Origin: Stagonosporopsis chrysanthemi
Taxonomy: Eukaryota > Ascomycota > Dothideomycetes > Pleosporales > Didymellaceae
NCBI GenBank assembly: GCA_022560025.1
Contig: JAFISE010000221.1
Span: 1 to 43,243, forward strand
Reading direction: 5' to 3'
DNA: 43,243 nt
Both the position numbers and the translations under genes were made by a program. Below the pieces are notes generated by a model, which did no database searches, was not told the DNA's origin, and worked only from the letters and a program-made list of their open reading frames with translations. This document shows, piece by piece, positions 20,801 to 31,873 of this stretch (position 1 is its first letter; each line of letters opens with the position of its first letter).

Positions 20801-23206
20801 TCCCGGTTTCCCCGCTGGTCCTGCTGGGATACCTCCTCCCCCACCGCCACCTCCGGGTGCTCTTGGCTTCCCTGCCAACATCCCTCCCCCGCCGCCTATG
20901 CCCGGCACTAATGCTAATATCCCTCCCCCACCTCCTCCACCGCCTCCAGGCAAGCTCGGTTTCGGCGCGCCTGGAATACCGCCTCCTCCGCCGATGCCTG
21001 GTATGCCAGGCGACGGCAGCATGCCGCCTCCTCCTCCTCCCCCGCCTATGCCCGGCATGAAGCGTCCTGGTTTCCTCCCCAAGGGCTCCTTCAACGCGCC
21101 CGGATCTACGGCCTTGTCAGGCCCCCGACCGAAGAAGAAGATGAAGGCGCTCCATTGGGACAAGGTCGACTCGCCGAACTCGACCGTGTGGGCTGCTCAC
21201 GGTCTGACTGCAGAAGAGAAGGAAGAGAAGTACCAAGAGCTGTCGAAGAAGGGTGTGCTTGATGAAGTCGAGAAGCTCTTCTTGGCCAAGGAGATCAAGC
21301 AGCTCGGCAAGAAGGGCTCGAAGAAGGAAGAGAAGAAGCAGGTCATCTCCCGCGACCTGATGCACAACTTCCAGATCAGCATGGCCAAGTTCTCGTCGTA
21401 CTCGGTTGAGGACATTGTCCAGATGATCATCCACTGTGACAAGAAGATTCTGGACGATCTGGTCGTCATGGAGTTCCTGCAGAAGAACGACTTTTGCGAT
21501 GTTCCAGACAACACGGCAAAGCTCATGGCGCCGTACTCCAAGGACTGGACGGTGCCGAATCCTGCGGAGACCAAGCGCGAGCAGGATCCCAACGAACTCA
21601 CGCGAGAGGATCAGATATACCTGTACACTGCGTTTGAGCTTCATTACTACTGGAAGAGCAGGATGAGGGCGCTGGCGTTGACGCGCACGTTTGAAGTCGA
21701 GTATGACGAGATCTCGAACAAGCTGCTTGAGATTTCGCGTGTCTCGGACAGTCTGAGGAGCTCGTCGAGCCTGATCAGTGTCCTGGGTCTGATTCTGGAT
21801 ATTGGCAACTTCATGAACGACGCCAACAAGCAGGCCAACGGTTTCAAGCTGTCCACGCTGTCGCGGCTGGGTATGCTCAAGGACGACAAGAACGAGTCCA
21901 CCTTCGCTGATGTGGTTGAGCGTATTGTGCGCAACCAGTACCCCGGCTGGGAAGGCTTCACCGATGAAATCAGCGGCGTTGTCGCAGCGCAGAAGATCAA
22001 CGTCGAGCAGCTGCAGACGGATGCGAAGAAGTATATCGACAACATCAAAAACGTCCAGATGTCGCTTGACGCAGGCAACCTATCTGATCCAAGCAAGTTC
22101 CATCCCGAGGACAAGGTCTCTATCATTGTGCAGCGAAGCATGAAGGAGGCCAGGAGAAAGGCCGAGCAGCTGCAAGTCTTCCTCGAGGACATGCAGAAGA
22201 GCTATGACGACATCATGGCTTTCTACGGTGAAGACCCTACCGACGATTCTTCGCGCCGCGACTTCTTCGCCAAGCTGGCCAACTTCGTCCAGGAGTGGAA
22301 GGTATGTTTTCTCTCGCCTTACCGCCACGCTTGCTAACCATGCCGCAGAAATCCAAGGAGAAGAACACAGCCATCGAAGAGCAGCACCGCCGCAACGAAA
22401 TCTCCATGCGCCGCAAGCAACAACAACAGCAGATCGCTTCGCCCACCGCGACCTCCGACGACGGCGCCCCCAAGTCCCCCGCCAGCACCGGCGCCATGGA
22501 CGACCTCCTCCAGAAACTGCGCGCCGCAAAGCCCGAAGCGCGAGACCAGCGCGACCGCCGTCGCCGCGCGCGCCTTAAGGACCGCCACCAAGTGCGCGTT
22601 GCCTCCGGGCAGCAGCTCCCTGAAATCGGCGTCAACGACGACGACGACGCCGCCGACACCAAGAGCACCCCTGGCGAAGCCGGCACCGACAAAACCAGTC
22701 TCCTTAGCCCCACGTCCGAGACCAACGAGTCCGAGACCAGCATCACCACGTCTCTCGTCTCGCCCACCACCCCCAGCGCCGACGTCGCGGACCGCGCCGC
22801 CGCTATGCTAGAGGGTCTGCAGCGGCCCGACAGCCTCAACAAAGACGGCTCCCTCAGCGTGCGCCGCCGCCGCGAGAGCGCGGATACAGAGCGCGAGCGC
22901 CGCCGGCGCCGCAGACAGCAGGCCTCGTCCAAAGCGAGCGATGACGGGGGCCTGATGAGTCCCAGTATCCCCGAGGAGAGGGAGGGCGCTGAGGGCAGCG
23001 AGGCGGGGAGCGTAGCCGGTGGTAGTGTTGCCGGCGATCGGCCGGGGACGCGGGGCGACGACGGGGTCGGCGAAGATGCAGCCAGCGACGATAGACCTCG
23101 CACCAGAGGCAGCGATGGCCTCCCCCCTACACCCACCACTGTTGTTGTGCCGCCGAGCCCGGAGCAGAAGGGCAGGGAGCTGCTCACGCCGCCGCCGGAT
23201 GAGTGA
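17814..23206 (+). CDS. Diaphanous-type formin (Bni1/SepA/Cdc12-like actin nucleator), 1781 aa
   Basis: Exons 17814-22301 and 22349-23206, with a 47-nt phase-0 intron (donor GTATGT, acceptor CCGCAG). Domains in order: a disordered N-terminus rich in Ser/Pro/His (1-250); GTPase-binding/FH3 region (about 255-690, with PPDHVIEKEFMNLMVKRGW); a coiled-coil region (about 700-860); a run of eight Asp (about 927-936); FH1 with several PPPPPPPP blocks that bind profilin-actin (about 985-1082); FH2 beginning at KKKMKALHWDKV (about 1103-1500), including LILDIGNFMN and NGFKLSTLSRL. The second exon carries the autoregulatory DAD motif MDDLLQKLRAAK followed by a basic RRRRAR patch (about 1546-1575), then a 200-residue disordered tail. 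The family nucleates unbranched actin at hyphal tips and septa and is opened by Rho GTPases. Length fits the single essential formin of filamentous ascomycetes. A nearby out-of-frame ATG at 17809 is ignored. Confidence 0.95.
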
Positions 23207-23915
23207 GTGAGAGAGTGAGTGAGTGAGCGAGCACGAGTGCGGTGAGAGATGTCAGCGCCCAAGGGAAAAGAAAGAGTCTGGATTCGCAAATACCCCGTCC
23301 CGTTCTGTTGTGTTGTGGGACATTCTTGTTTCTTCTTCTTCTTTTTCTTCCCTCTTTCCTGATTTGTAGTTACGCTCATCGCTATTCCTGTAACAAACAG
23401 CAAGCAAGCAAGTGTTGGGTTGCGTTAATGCATGGCGGGGGTGTGCGGGATGTTGTTGGATTAGTGATTTGGCATGGCGCTGCATTGCGCGGTGTTGTAG
23501 ATCGAACATGGCATTACGTTGCGTTTGCGTTTGCGTTGTGTTGTGTTGCGTTGCGCGCGCTGTAGAATACAAGAACAGAGTACGGTACGGTACAGTACAG
23601 GACAGGACAGGTCACGCAAAGCAAGAAGGCGAAGTATATATATATGGCATTTGCATACGATGTTATTTAATGTCTTTTGTGCTGTTTGTAGTTTTGTTGA
23701 ATTAGAGCTCTGTACTGAAGGAGGGTCTAGCAAGACGAGGTAGTGTTCTAAGTTTGATTGGTCACCACAGTTGCCGTTTTGGGCACGGTGAGAGATCAAC
23801 TGCCCAATTAGGTTAACAGTGCTGACTACACCCTCAACGTCTCCTACTTCAACTCACCGACCTGTCGTCCTAGGATTCAGGTTCTTTTCATTCTCTGGTT
23901 TCTTGAAGAAAAACG
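23207..23915. other. Intergenic region with simple repeats between formin and esterase
   Basis: A GAGT-type run spans 23201-23237, overlapping the formin stop. A 'tacggtacggtacagtacaggacagg' type pentameric run lies at about 23579-23612, and a 'gtatatatatatgg' box is at about 23633. No coding frame is supported. Confidence 0.5.
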
Positions 23916-25676
23916 ATGCAGGCATACCGCCCCCGCCCTGGAGCTCCCCACCGGTCGATCACTTTCGCCCACCCTGCACTCGGCAATATTGAAGGTATCG
24001 TCCTTTCTGGCGATGAGGTTGTTCAGTTCCATGCCATTCCCTACGCTACCGTTTCCCGGCGCTTCGAGCACAGCAAGCTCCTGACTAGTCTCGACGACGC
24101 AGCGAGAGACTTCCGATATCCCGGTTGCGCTTGCCCGCACACGTTCACCATGGAAGACGTGTACAGCGGGGGCCTGTACCCGTCAGAAGCCCCGATCTCG
24201 AGCGATGAATTCATGTGTCTGACCGTGACGCTGAGCGTGCCGCTCTCGCTGCTCCTCTCGCAAACGCACCAGCAGGCAGAGAAGAGGGAACCGGCACACA
24301 ACGTCCCCGTCATGACATACATCCATGGCGGCGCGTTCCACGTCGGCAAGACAGACGCCGTGCACGACACCGCGCCCCTCGTCGCGCAGTCCATCGCCGA
24401 CGCCCAGCCCGTCGTAGCCGCGAGTCTTCAGTACCGCCTCGCCGCCCTGGGATTCCTTGCTACCCCGTCCGGGGCGCTGAATCTCGGGCTGCACGACCAG
24501 AGAACGGGATTGCAGTGGCTTCAGCGCTTCATCGGCGGGTTCGGCGGGGACGCAAGCCGAGTCACGGTTTTCGGCGAGAGCGCGGGCGGGTACTCCATCT
24601 GCTACCATATGCTGGGCCGCGAACTATTGTTTCACCGCGCGGTCGTCATGAGTGGCGTTCCGGGACCGCTGATGGTGCCCATCTCGGTTGCATCGGCGGA
24701 GGAGGAGTTCAGCCAGATTTGCGATGTTCTCGGGATTGAAGAACGTGGGTCTGCGGGTTTGGATATCCTCTCTTCCCTTCCTGTGCAGAAGCTGATCGAA
24801 GCGGGGGATGCGTGGGTCGCAAAGGGCAATTTCTGGCGCCCAGTCCTCGACTCTTCTTTTTTCGCCCACGATATCATCACGTGGGATACCGTCCCGTCTC
24901 TCCTGGCGGCGTGTCCCTGGGTCGAAGCGTTGATCGTGGGCAACACATCGTTTGAAGGGACTCCCTACCTCTCCGTCGCCGCAGCCCTCACCCCATCCAC
25001 CCTCCGCTCACACATCCGCCACGGCCTCAGTGAAGAAGCAACAACCCAACTCCTAGCCGCCTACAATATCACCCCACACATGGACCAATCCCTCTTCACC
25101 CACGCCACAACCCGCTGGCTCGGCGACCTCATCTTCGACGCCCCCGTCCACGCGCTGTGCCGCGCGCTCACACACCCAGACGCCGCAAGACAGAAACGCC
25201 TCTACAGATATCTCTACGACACTGGTAACCCATTCGTCACTTCCCCGCTCCACCGCGTCCCCCACCACTGGGTGGACGTGTATTTCCTCTTCGGCACGCT
25301 GGGGTTCCGCTTCCCGACGCGGAAGTTACGGCAAATGAGTAAACAGCATGGGAGGATGTGGGTGCGGTTTGCGAATGGGGGCGCGCCGTGGGCGGAGCAT
25401 ACGCGGGGGAGAGGTGGGGACGGGGGAGGGTGTGAAGAAATGGGAGCGGGTGAGAAAAGCAATAGCAGGAGGGAGATGGAGGGCGGGGAGATGGTGCTGA
25501 TGATTGCAGACGAGGCAGAGGGGTGGGTCCAGCGGTCTCTTTGCGATGACGAAGCCGCGCGCGAGAGGAACTGGGAGAGGTTGGGAAGGCTGTGGGATGC
25601 GTGGGCTGAGAAGAGGGGAGAAGCGGGTTGGTTGCCGTTGCGGTTGGCGGATATTACGGACAGAAAAGAGAGGTAA
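23916..25676 (+). CDS. Type-B carboxylesterase/lipase-family hydrolase, 586 aa
   Basis: An intronless frame. The alpha/beta hydrolase body is clear: GNIEGIVLSGDEVVQFHAIPYA at the start, the oxyanion motif YIHGGAFHVG (about 135-144), LGLHDQRTGLQWLQRFIGGFGGD, the nucleophile elbow FGESAGGYS with Ser222, and the acid region VGNTSFEGTPYL with Glu347. The triad histidine is probably H450 or H451 in VPHHWVDVYFLFG. No signal peptide is seen, so it is probably intracellular, unlike secreted lipases of the family. Near the C-terminus a Gly/Glu/Arg-rich insert (about 488-525) interrupts the domain after the usual 'FANGGAPW' segment. The substrate cannot be predicted; fungal members hydrolyse diverse esters and some detoxify compounds. 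Confidence 0.9.
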   Translation: MQAYRPRPGAPHRSITFAHPALGNIEGIVLSGDEVVQFHAIPYATVSRRFEHSKLLTSLDDAARDFRYPGCACPHTFTMEDVYSGGLYPSEAPISSDEFMCLTVTLSVPLSLLLSQTHQQAEKREPAHNVPVMTYIHGGAFHVGKTDAVHDTAPLVAQSIADAQPVVAASLQYRLAALGFLATPSGALNLGLHDQRTGLQWLQRFIGGFGGDASRVTVFGESAGGYSICYHMLGRELLFHRAVVMSGVPGPLMVPISVASAEEEFSQICDVLGIEERGSAGLDILSSLPVQKLIEAGDAWVAKGNFWRPVLDSSFFAHDIITWDTVPSLLAACPWVEALIVGNTSFEGTPYLSVAAALTPSTLRSHIRHGLSEEATTQLLAAYNITPHMDQSLFTHATTRWLGDLIFDAPVHALCRALTHPDAARQKRLYRYLYDTGNPFVTSPLHRVPHHWVDVYFLFGTLGFRFPTRKLRQMSKQHGRMWVRFANGGAPWAEHTRGRGGDGGGCEEMGAGEKSNSRREMEGGEMVLMIADEAEGWVQRSLCDDEAARERNWERLGRLWDAWAEKRGEAGWLPLRLADITDRKER

Positions 25677-25880
25677 GGGGCGTGTCTGATGGAGACTGTC
25701 GTTCCTGTTTCTCAACGCGGCTTTTCGTCGGTAGGGGTTTAATGAACACCTACACGTCTCTTGCTAGCCGACCTCTTCTCATGTGAATGCGTTGACTGTC
25801 TGCTACTCCCAGCACGCTCGCCTGGCTCCCGCTAGATCAGTACAGTCCCGGAGACCACCTTTGCGTACTCGTCAACACAC

Positions 25881-25918
25881 CTCCTCCTCCTCCTCCTCCT
25901 CCTCCTCCTCCTCCTCCT
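25881..25918. repeat. CTC trinucleotide microsatellite
   Basis: About 12 to 13 uninterrupted CTC units in the intergenic region downstream of the esterase gene. Confidence 0.9.
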
Positions 25919-26061
25919 AGATCCAAACATCCCAACCCTCCATTTCCTATCCACCATCCAGCACCCCACTCCCATCCCCATCTCTATCCGCACCACATCG
26001 TTCCGCAGCTCATCTCAATTCAACTCAACGCCCTCCCCATCCCCATCCCCTAGCCCAAGCC

Positions 26062-26129
26062 CAAGCACGAGCACGAGCACAAGCACGAGCACAAGCACGA
26101 GCACAAGCACGAGCACAAGCACGAGCACA
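26062..26129. repeat. 12-bp tandem repeat (gcacgagcacaa)
   Basis: Five to six units with near-perfect periodicity. The open frame of Val-Leu repeats seen antisense across it is generated by the repeat. The rest of 25677-26571 holds no supported gene. Confidence 0.9.
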
Positions 26130-26541
26130 TCATCCGCATCGCAACTCCTCCGCAACTCCTCCGCAACTCCTTCACACAGCAACGTCTTTCCCGCGCTCGC
26201 CTCGCCTTGCCGTCCGGGGTTCTGACACACGCACGTACACACGTACGTATGTGAGCGAGATGGGCGCGGGAGCGAGGGTAGAGGTTTAGCGACGCGTTGG
26301 CGCCGCGTTGGGGATACCTTCACAAGAGGGGGGATGATGTGGCGAGGACGTTAGAGAGAGACAGAGCAAGGTAGGTAGGTAGGTATGAAAAGTGTTGTGT
26401 AGATTCGTCCTCATCTCACGGCGGCCCCAACATTACTAATACTAGAAGAGAGAGAAAAGAAAAAAGCGCTATCGTCGTGTGCGGCAACTCGTAGTTCGAG
26501 TGTGAGAATGGTGGAATGCGTTTAGTGACGCCCTGAAATGC

Positions 26542-26560
26542 AAAAAAAAAAAAAAAAAAA
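26542..26560. repeat. Poly-A tract of 19 bases
   Basis: This lies 12 bases past the stop of the minus-strand peroxidase gene. On that strand it is a poly-T tract, possibly part of the 3' end signal. Confidence 0.7.
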
Positions 26561-26571
26561 CAGCCCAAAGT

Positions 26572-27588
26572 CTAGATCCTAAACCGGTCAAACACATTGC
26601 TGCTCCTGATATCCCGCTTCCTGCTGCCCCCAGGCAGCGCAGACGTGCAGTCAACGAAACCCTTCTGGTCGCCGACGCCCAGCATGCTCATCCTCGCCAT
26701 GGCGCTGACAAACGCGGCATCCCACGCGCCCTTGCTCAGCGCAAACGCCGTGAATGGCACAGTGGTGAGCGGGTGCTGCGCGATGCTCTTGTCCGAGGGC
26801 AGCGTGAAGGGCGCCTTGCCGCTCTTGGTCTCGGAGAAGTACTTGTTGTCCCAGGTGCCGACGGTGGAGTCGAGGTCCTGCGGGGAACTGGGGGACGAGA
26901 CGCGCTGCTTGGCGGCTGTGTGGGCGCCGATCAGGGCCGCGAGGTCGACGGGCGAGAAGCCTTTGGATGCTGGGTTGGGGCGTTAGAGAGGGGTTGGTGG
27001 TGAAGGGGGGGGGGGGGGGGGCTTACCGAAGAGTTTGATCAGGTCGTCGCCTTTGACTTGCCCCGAGGGGAGGACGCCGCGGGCGTTTGCGACGCTGGAA
27101 TCTTTGCGGCCGACTTTGACGGGGACTGTTGGCCCACCAGGGCAGGTTTTGACGCCGTGCGCGGCGGCGAACTGGATCAGGTCGGCCATGCCGACGCCAG
27201 TGTTGGCCTGGACGGTCTTGAGGTTTCCGCAGAGACGCTCAAGGCCTCTGTTCTCGATGTTGGAGCACTCGTCGGCGAGGATGAGGGATCCGTCGCAGGC
27301 TCCGTTGAAGCAGTCGTGGAACGACGAACGAATGGCAGCGCGAGCAGCATCTGTGCATTGGCCATCTGCCAGGAACTGTTCGGTGAGTTGGGCGGAAATT
27401 TGTGTCCACACAGCAGGGCATTGTTCCGATGCCTTGTTGATTCCAAGGATGTTGTTGAGAGCGCCAAAGATATTCCCGAGTGTGCGCTTGGAGACCTCGC
27501 CGATGTTCTGGGCCTCTTCCTTGATGCTGAAGGCTTGCGTGGTGCTGGTGGCCGCCAGGGCGGTGATAAAAACGTGTGAGATATACAT
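26572..27588 (-). CDS. Secreted class II-type fungal heme peroxidase (AA2-like), 319 aa
   Basis: Exons 27588-27027 and 26969-26572 on the minus strand. The 57-nt intron (donor GTAAGC, acceptor CCCAG) contains a run of 17 C. The start ATG opens a signal peptide, MYISHVFITALAATSTTQAF. The heme-peroxidase signatures are in order: the distal site RSSFHDCFNGACDGS with Arg87 and His91; MADLIQFAAAHGVKTCPGG, the usual helix before the substrate channel; and the proximal site LIGAHTAAKQRV with His204 as heme ligand. The pattern with HDCFN and many cysteines fits the ligninolytic-type superfamily members of ascomycetes. Whether it has manganese or long-range tryptophan oxidation sites cannot be settled here. 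A TATA-like 'GATATAAAG' lies about 120 nt upstream of the ATG. Extracellular oxidation of phenolics with hydrogen peroxide is the expected role. Confidence 0.9.
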
Positions 27589-29335
27589 TATGTAAGGTAG
27601 ATGATGACCAGATCTTCTGAAATGAAAGTGTCGGGATCGAGCGAGTACCAGAGAAGTGAACGAATGCGGACTGATGAATTGCTTCGAGGGCAACAGAGGC
27701 AGGGCTTTATATCTCAGGCACCTCAACGACTGTTCAGGCAAAGTAGCCAAATTTGGAACTGTTTGGTGGAGTCATGGTCCCTGCGTGGACTCGCAAGGCG
27801 GACGCCATGCCAAAGAGTTGCTGAAATAGATCTGCCAGCCGCTAGTCTGGTGTAGCAGATGGTGAGGGTACTGGCTCGAGCTCTTCACACTGTGGAGCAC
27901 GGAGCAGCGTTAAGCGTGATTGAGAACCATTCGCAATCGAGCACGCAGTCAGTCAGTCGCGTCGGTAATGCCTTGACTCGGCAATAAGAGCATGGCTGTT
28001 CAATTGCACCTGAAATGCTTGGTTTTCAGAATAGATCGAAGCCAGGACCCCCACGACGTTGGACAGAGTGATCCCCACGCCCAGTCAATCTCAGCCTGAC
28101 GGCATAACGGAAAAGTTTGTTGTGGTTTCCAATAGATCACGCTAGCTCCTGAAGCGGCTGGCTGGTACCTGAGCGCTGTGGGGTCGAAACAAACTGCTTC
28201 TAAAGAAAGCGTTGAAGATCTTGTTTCGAGAGTCGTTAAAGTTGGGGGAGCAGGAGGCTGAGAAACAACGATGGTTACGACCCCGCGCATGCTATCCCCT
28301 GCACCAGCCCTTACGCGAAGACGAAGCTTTTGCTAGCGCCCGGACTAGGCAACGTGGAGCTTAGCGCTTCCGGGCAACCTGCATGAAACGCGATGGGTCC
28401 AGCAGATCTTTTAAAGCCTTTCGGGCGATCAATAGACCTGCGTATGCCACGACTTACCAAAGACGCCAGGCACACTCATGTAAAGGCCGCCATGTTCTTT
28501 ATAATACCAACCCTACTGAGCATATTTCGCTGCGTGACAGCCTCCGCGCCACCTAGGTTCGACAAATATTCTGCGCTAGATGGTGACGGCTCAGGGGCTT
28601 ACAGCCGCTAAAGACTGACAGATCTTACAAGACCGCACAGGGCCTCCTTTCAAAAATCTGGTGGGTACTTGATCGCGTTTGTCGCTAGATGAAGCAATAG
28701 TCTTGGTGGTTTTACGGAGGCTGGAGGGGATCCGAAGCGCGGGAGAAAAAGGCGCGAGCGGCCGCCGATTGCCGAGTGAAACACCCATCGCATTTGCCTT
28801 CGCGTCTCCCGAGCTCTAGGAACGTGTTGCGATAACTGCAGTGGAAGAAACAGACACACACCACCATCTATTGACGCAATTGAACAGACAACAATGCAGC
28901 GGTAACCTGGACGCAGCGCGACGCTTCTTGACCATGAGGCGTAACTCCGAGATCCGCAAACTGCGATCGTTATGACAGCGATAATGGCAGATGGCGTTGC
29001 CGATACGACACAGTTCAATACGCCATGGCACAGGTGGTTATTTTACAAACGCGTTGCACTCACCCGTTGCCAGCCTTACTGTAGTGCATGCGAGCACCAG
29101 CAATATGATGAAAACAACCGGAGCAATACCACACGCCTTTGGTTGTATACTCGAAACTTGACCGGAGACGACAGTTCAAGGAACACAATACGCACAACAT
29201 CAATTCTATTCAGAGTTGAACTTGTAAAGATGTTGTGGTTGAAGGCTTGGGTTACATGACTGATCTCCTCAAATTCCCGGTTTCCAGTTGTTGTTGTTCA
29301 GTCAAAATTGCCCGAAATGGCTACGAAGGTGCACA
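27589..29335. other. Long intergenic region without a supported gene
   Basis: The first 150 bases are the promoter of the peroxidase gene. A short plus-strand frame at 28393-28611 includes a hydrophobic MFFIIPTLLSIF segment, but it has no supporting context. The remaining frames on both strands are short and compositionally poor. Confidence 0.4.
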
Positions 29336-29704
29336 TCATGGCCGTTTCGTTGCCCGGGCACTTCCCAGTTTGACTCCATAATCGTGAGGTATTTGCCCTT
29401 TTGCCCCGGTACCGGTTCGCGGTTCTAGAACGTTCTTGAACTTCAAGCTCGCATTGCTGGCCAAAAGTTCCAGGAAGAAGGTAGTGAAGGAAATCAGCCT
29501 GGTCGCCTCGCTGGCGCGAAGGCCAGTAATTTGGATGTTTGGACAGACAGGAAGCATCTGGTGCAAGCTGTGTGAATCGTAAATCGACACAAAGGCGACC
29601 TCACTAATGCCCTCGCCGTTGGTCTCCATACACCACGATATAACCAATCGGCCGCCTTCGAGAAAAAGCCCTTGCCCACTTCCGCCGACGATTGACCAAC
29701 ACAT
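29336..29704 (-). CDS. Possible 122-aa protein or gene remnant
   Basis: A minus-strand frame from ATG at 29704 to the stop at 29336. The first 90 residues have mixed, protein-like composition (for example ISEVAFVSIYDSHSLHQM), but there is no signal peptide, domain or splice evidence. It ends 120 bp from the broken phosphotransferase gene and could equally be a remnant or chance frame. Confidence 0.25.
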   Translation of the reverse strand: MCWSIVGGSGQGLFLEGGRLVISWCMETNGEGISEVAFVSIYDSHSLHQMLPVCPNIQITGLRASEATRLISFTTFFLELLASNASLKFKNVLEPRTGTGAKGQIPHDYGVKLGSARATKRP

Positions 29705-29826
29705 TGATTGTACTTGCCGTCAGACACTCGCGATATGATGCCGGTTGATTTCTGCCGACGTGGCTTGCACTACTAGGTAGGTTGGAAAGCTGTCAAGAGC
29801 TAGACTTTCGCCGCGAGAAGAAATGT

Positions 29827-30774
29827 TTAGAATTTACCGAGTGCGCAAGTGTAGAAGTCGAATGCCTCCAAAGCTTCCGAGTCTGGATCTAAGAATTGAT
29901 CAATCCAGCCACGCCACTCTCCATCAAATGCTGCCGTGTACCTGGCTTTACAATCCTCCCAGTAGTCTGGAAACCAACCTGCTTGCTCCCAATCAAGAAT
30001 TGCGACAATGTGAACAGGACTCGTGGCAGTAACAACGATGTTTGCTGGACGCAGATCACCATGTGTAAAAACAATAGGTCCATCGTCCGGAAGCAAGCTT
30101 CTCCACAAGTCTTCAATGCTCTGTGGATCAGGAGCATGCCTTCGCCACAACCAAGAAAGCCAGTCATGGAAGACGACACGAAAGGGAAACGGCCTTAGCA
30201 AAGGTAATCGCTCTAGGCAGACATCTATCGCAGGACCATGACTTATAGATCCTAGGAGATTTAGCGATGTTATACTTGCCTTCCTAAAAGGCTTACCAAT
30301 AACTTGCTGTGATTCGCTATCCTGAAGACTGCGAAGATAAGACACCTTAGCACGCAGATCGCTAGCGATCGTGTGCTTATCTGTAGCAGACAGCTTAGGC
30401 CACTTTTGTTGGAGCGTGGGTCCCTGAATAAGTTGCATGTAGATAGAGACGTCGGTCACTTCGTCCCGCTCGAGAACTCCCCAGCCATAAACCTCAGGCA
30501 CTGGGATCATATCTTGGAAGATTCTGTGAATGGCCCCAAGATTAATCGCCTCTGTTGTAGATACATGTGATTCAAATTTGACGATAAGGCCCAGGTCCTC
30601 GAATCTCACCGGATAGGGATGCTGGTACGGCTCGAAAAGTGACCGTAAATGCTCAGGTGTTGGAAAGTCTCGTGTTCGACCATGAGTCTTGAATCATGTT
30701 GAATCAAGAAAGTCCATGTGTGGCTGAGAGCTATCTGGGAGTTCCGCAAGAGATATCCGCGGATGAGCCGTCAT
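29827..30774 (-). pseudogene. Aminoglycoside-phosphotransferase/choline-kinase-fold protein interrupted by an in-frame TGA
   Basis: One minus-strand frame runs from ATG at 30774 to the stop at 29827 (about 315 codons), broken only by TGA at 30696-30694. Sequence on both sides matches the fungal APH-domain layout. Before it is AELPDSSQPHMDFLDST; after it FKTHGRTRDFPTPEHLRSLF leads into FEDLGLIVKFE. Downstream are the hinge IYMQLIQGPTLQQKW, the catalytic loop FTHGDLRPANIVV (Asp240, Asn245) and the metal-binding AILDWEQAGWFPDYWE. The kinase core is therefore intact and only the N-terminus is affected. The stop is not canonical readthrough context (TGA followed by T). Downstream in-frame ATGs come only after the nucleotide-binding strand. 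Fungal members are mostly uncharacterised small-molecule kinases; antibiotic resistance should not be inferred. Confidence 0.75.
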
Positions 30775-31873
30775 ATCGGCGCAAAGCACGAAAGGCCACG
30801 TTTTAGTACCCTATAGTCAAAGGGACGGGAGACCTAGGGTACGGCTAAGGATAAGGTGGTTGTGCAGGTGTACAGTGTCGAAGGGAAAAGGACAGAACCG
30901 TGCTGCACTCAAGCTAATCAGTAACGTACCCCAGGAGGGCCTCACAGGCGAGTTGACTGCTAGGACTGTACTAAATATTACCTTAAATTTACAATATGAC
31001 CGGTCTTAGTAATGAATTTTAAATGTTGTCGTAAGACCGCAGAAGTTTTGCAGGCGGATGTACGCACGCAGGGTAAGTGTGGAGAAGGTATGTTAATGAC
31101 TCGGACGCGGCTAGCCACATCCCTGCACGCACGTGACATATTGCGAAGGACGTACCCCGCAACCCTGCAGGTGCTATCAGTTGGTCATGCTAAACAAGAA
31201 GACTGGCGGGTTTTGTGGTGAACAACTACATGAAAACCAATCTTTCACTTATGCAACTAACAGAAAAGAGGTGCTTGTTGCTTGTCTTATAGATCCGTTC
31301 TGGCTATGCTTCTGCAGCGGCGCGAGGTCGGGCCAACCTTGGAATCATCTTGTACGAGGGCGAAAGCCCGCCAGAGCGTGAATTTTCTGGTATCGTGAGT
31401 GTCTGTAGGGGATTGACCTCAACTCTGGTCGACGACGCACCGTAACTGGGGCTTCAATGGCGCGCTCCCTGCCTTCACAACAATGGCGCTTAGTTGCTCC
31501 ATCACCCCGTCTACGCCACCGCTCTCAATCGTTCGAACGACAGCCACGAAGCTTGGGAGAGCGGCATTCTTTAGTGATGGCTTATTTTGGACGGGACAAT
31601 TCGCGCAAGATGTCTGGCTTGCCTACTGTAGTATTATCGACCACAAGCGTGTGCACTGCTCGAAGTTGATAATCGTCAACAGGTCCTTGAGATTTCGTCA
31701 AATTTACTTATGATAATTTTTGGCGGTACGTTGGTAGATTAGGGCTGAGCAAACGGGGAGTCTTGTTTTCAACGTCCTACGGTCGTATATGGAAGCAAGA
31801 AACTGGTGGTGGGATTATGCGGTTGGCTAAAACTGTCGTTCTCGCACCCTATGCCTTCACAAGATGACCGTAT
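30775..31873. other. Intergenic region, no supported gene
   Basis: Several frames below 110 codons occur on the plus strand between 31000 and 31800, with no motif and no consistent codon bias. No repeat or RNA gene was recognised. Confidence 0.4.

Noticed and set aside
20477..21163. Antisense Gly-rich frame opposite the FH1 region
   Set aside because: It is created by the poly-proline FH1 codons read backwards.
26015..26323. Antisense Val-Leu repeat frame
   Set aside because: It is generated by the 12-bp tandem repeat; it is low complexity with no start or flank support.
28393..28611. Small secreted protein candidate on the plus strand
   Set aside because: A hydrophobic segment lies mid-frame, not at the N-terminus of the long frame; there is no promoter, splice or composition support.
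29827..30609. Treating the phosphotransferase as a complete 260-aa gene starting at 30609
   Set aside because: The codon at 30609 is GTG, and conserved-looking family sequence extends upstream in the same frame to an ATG at 30774 with only a TGA between.
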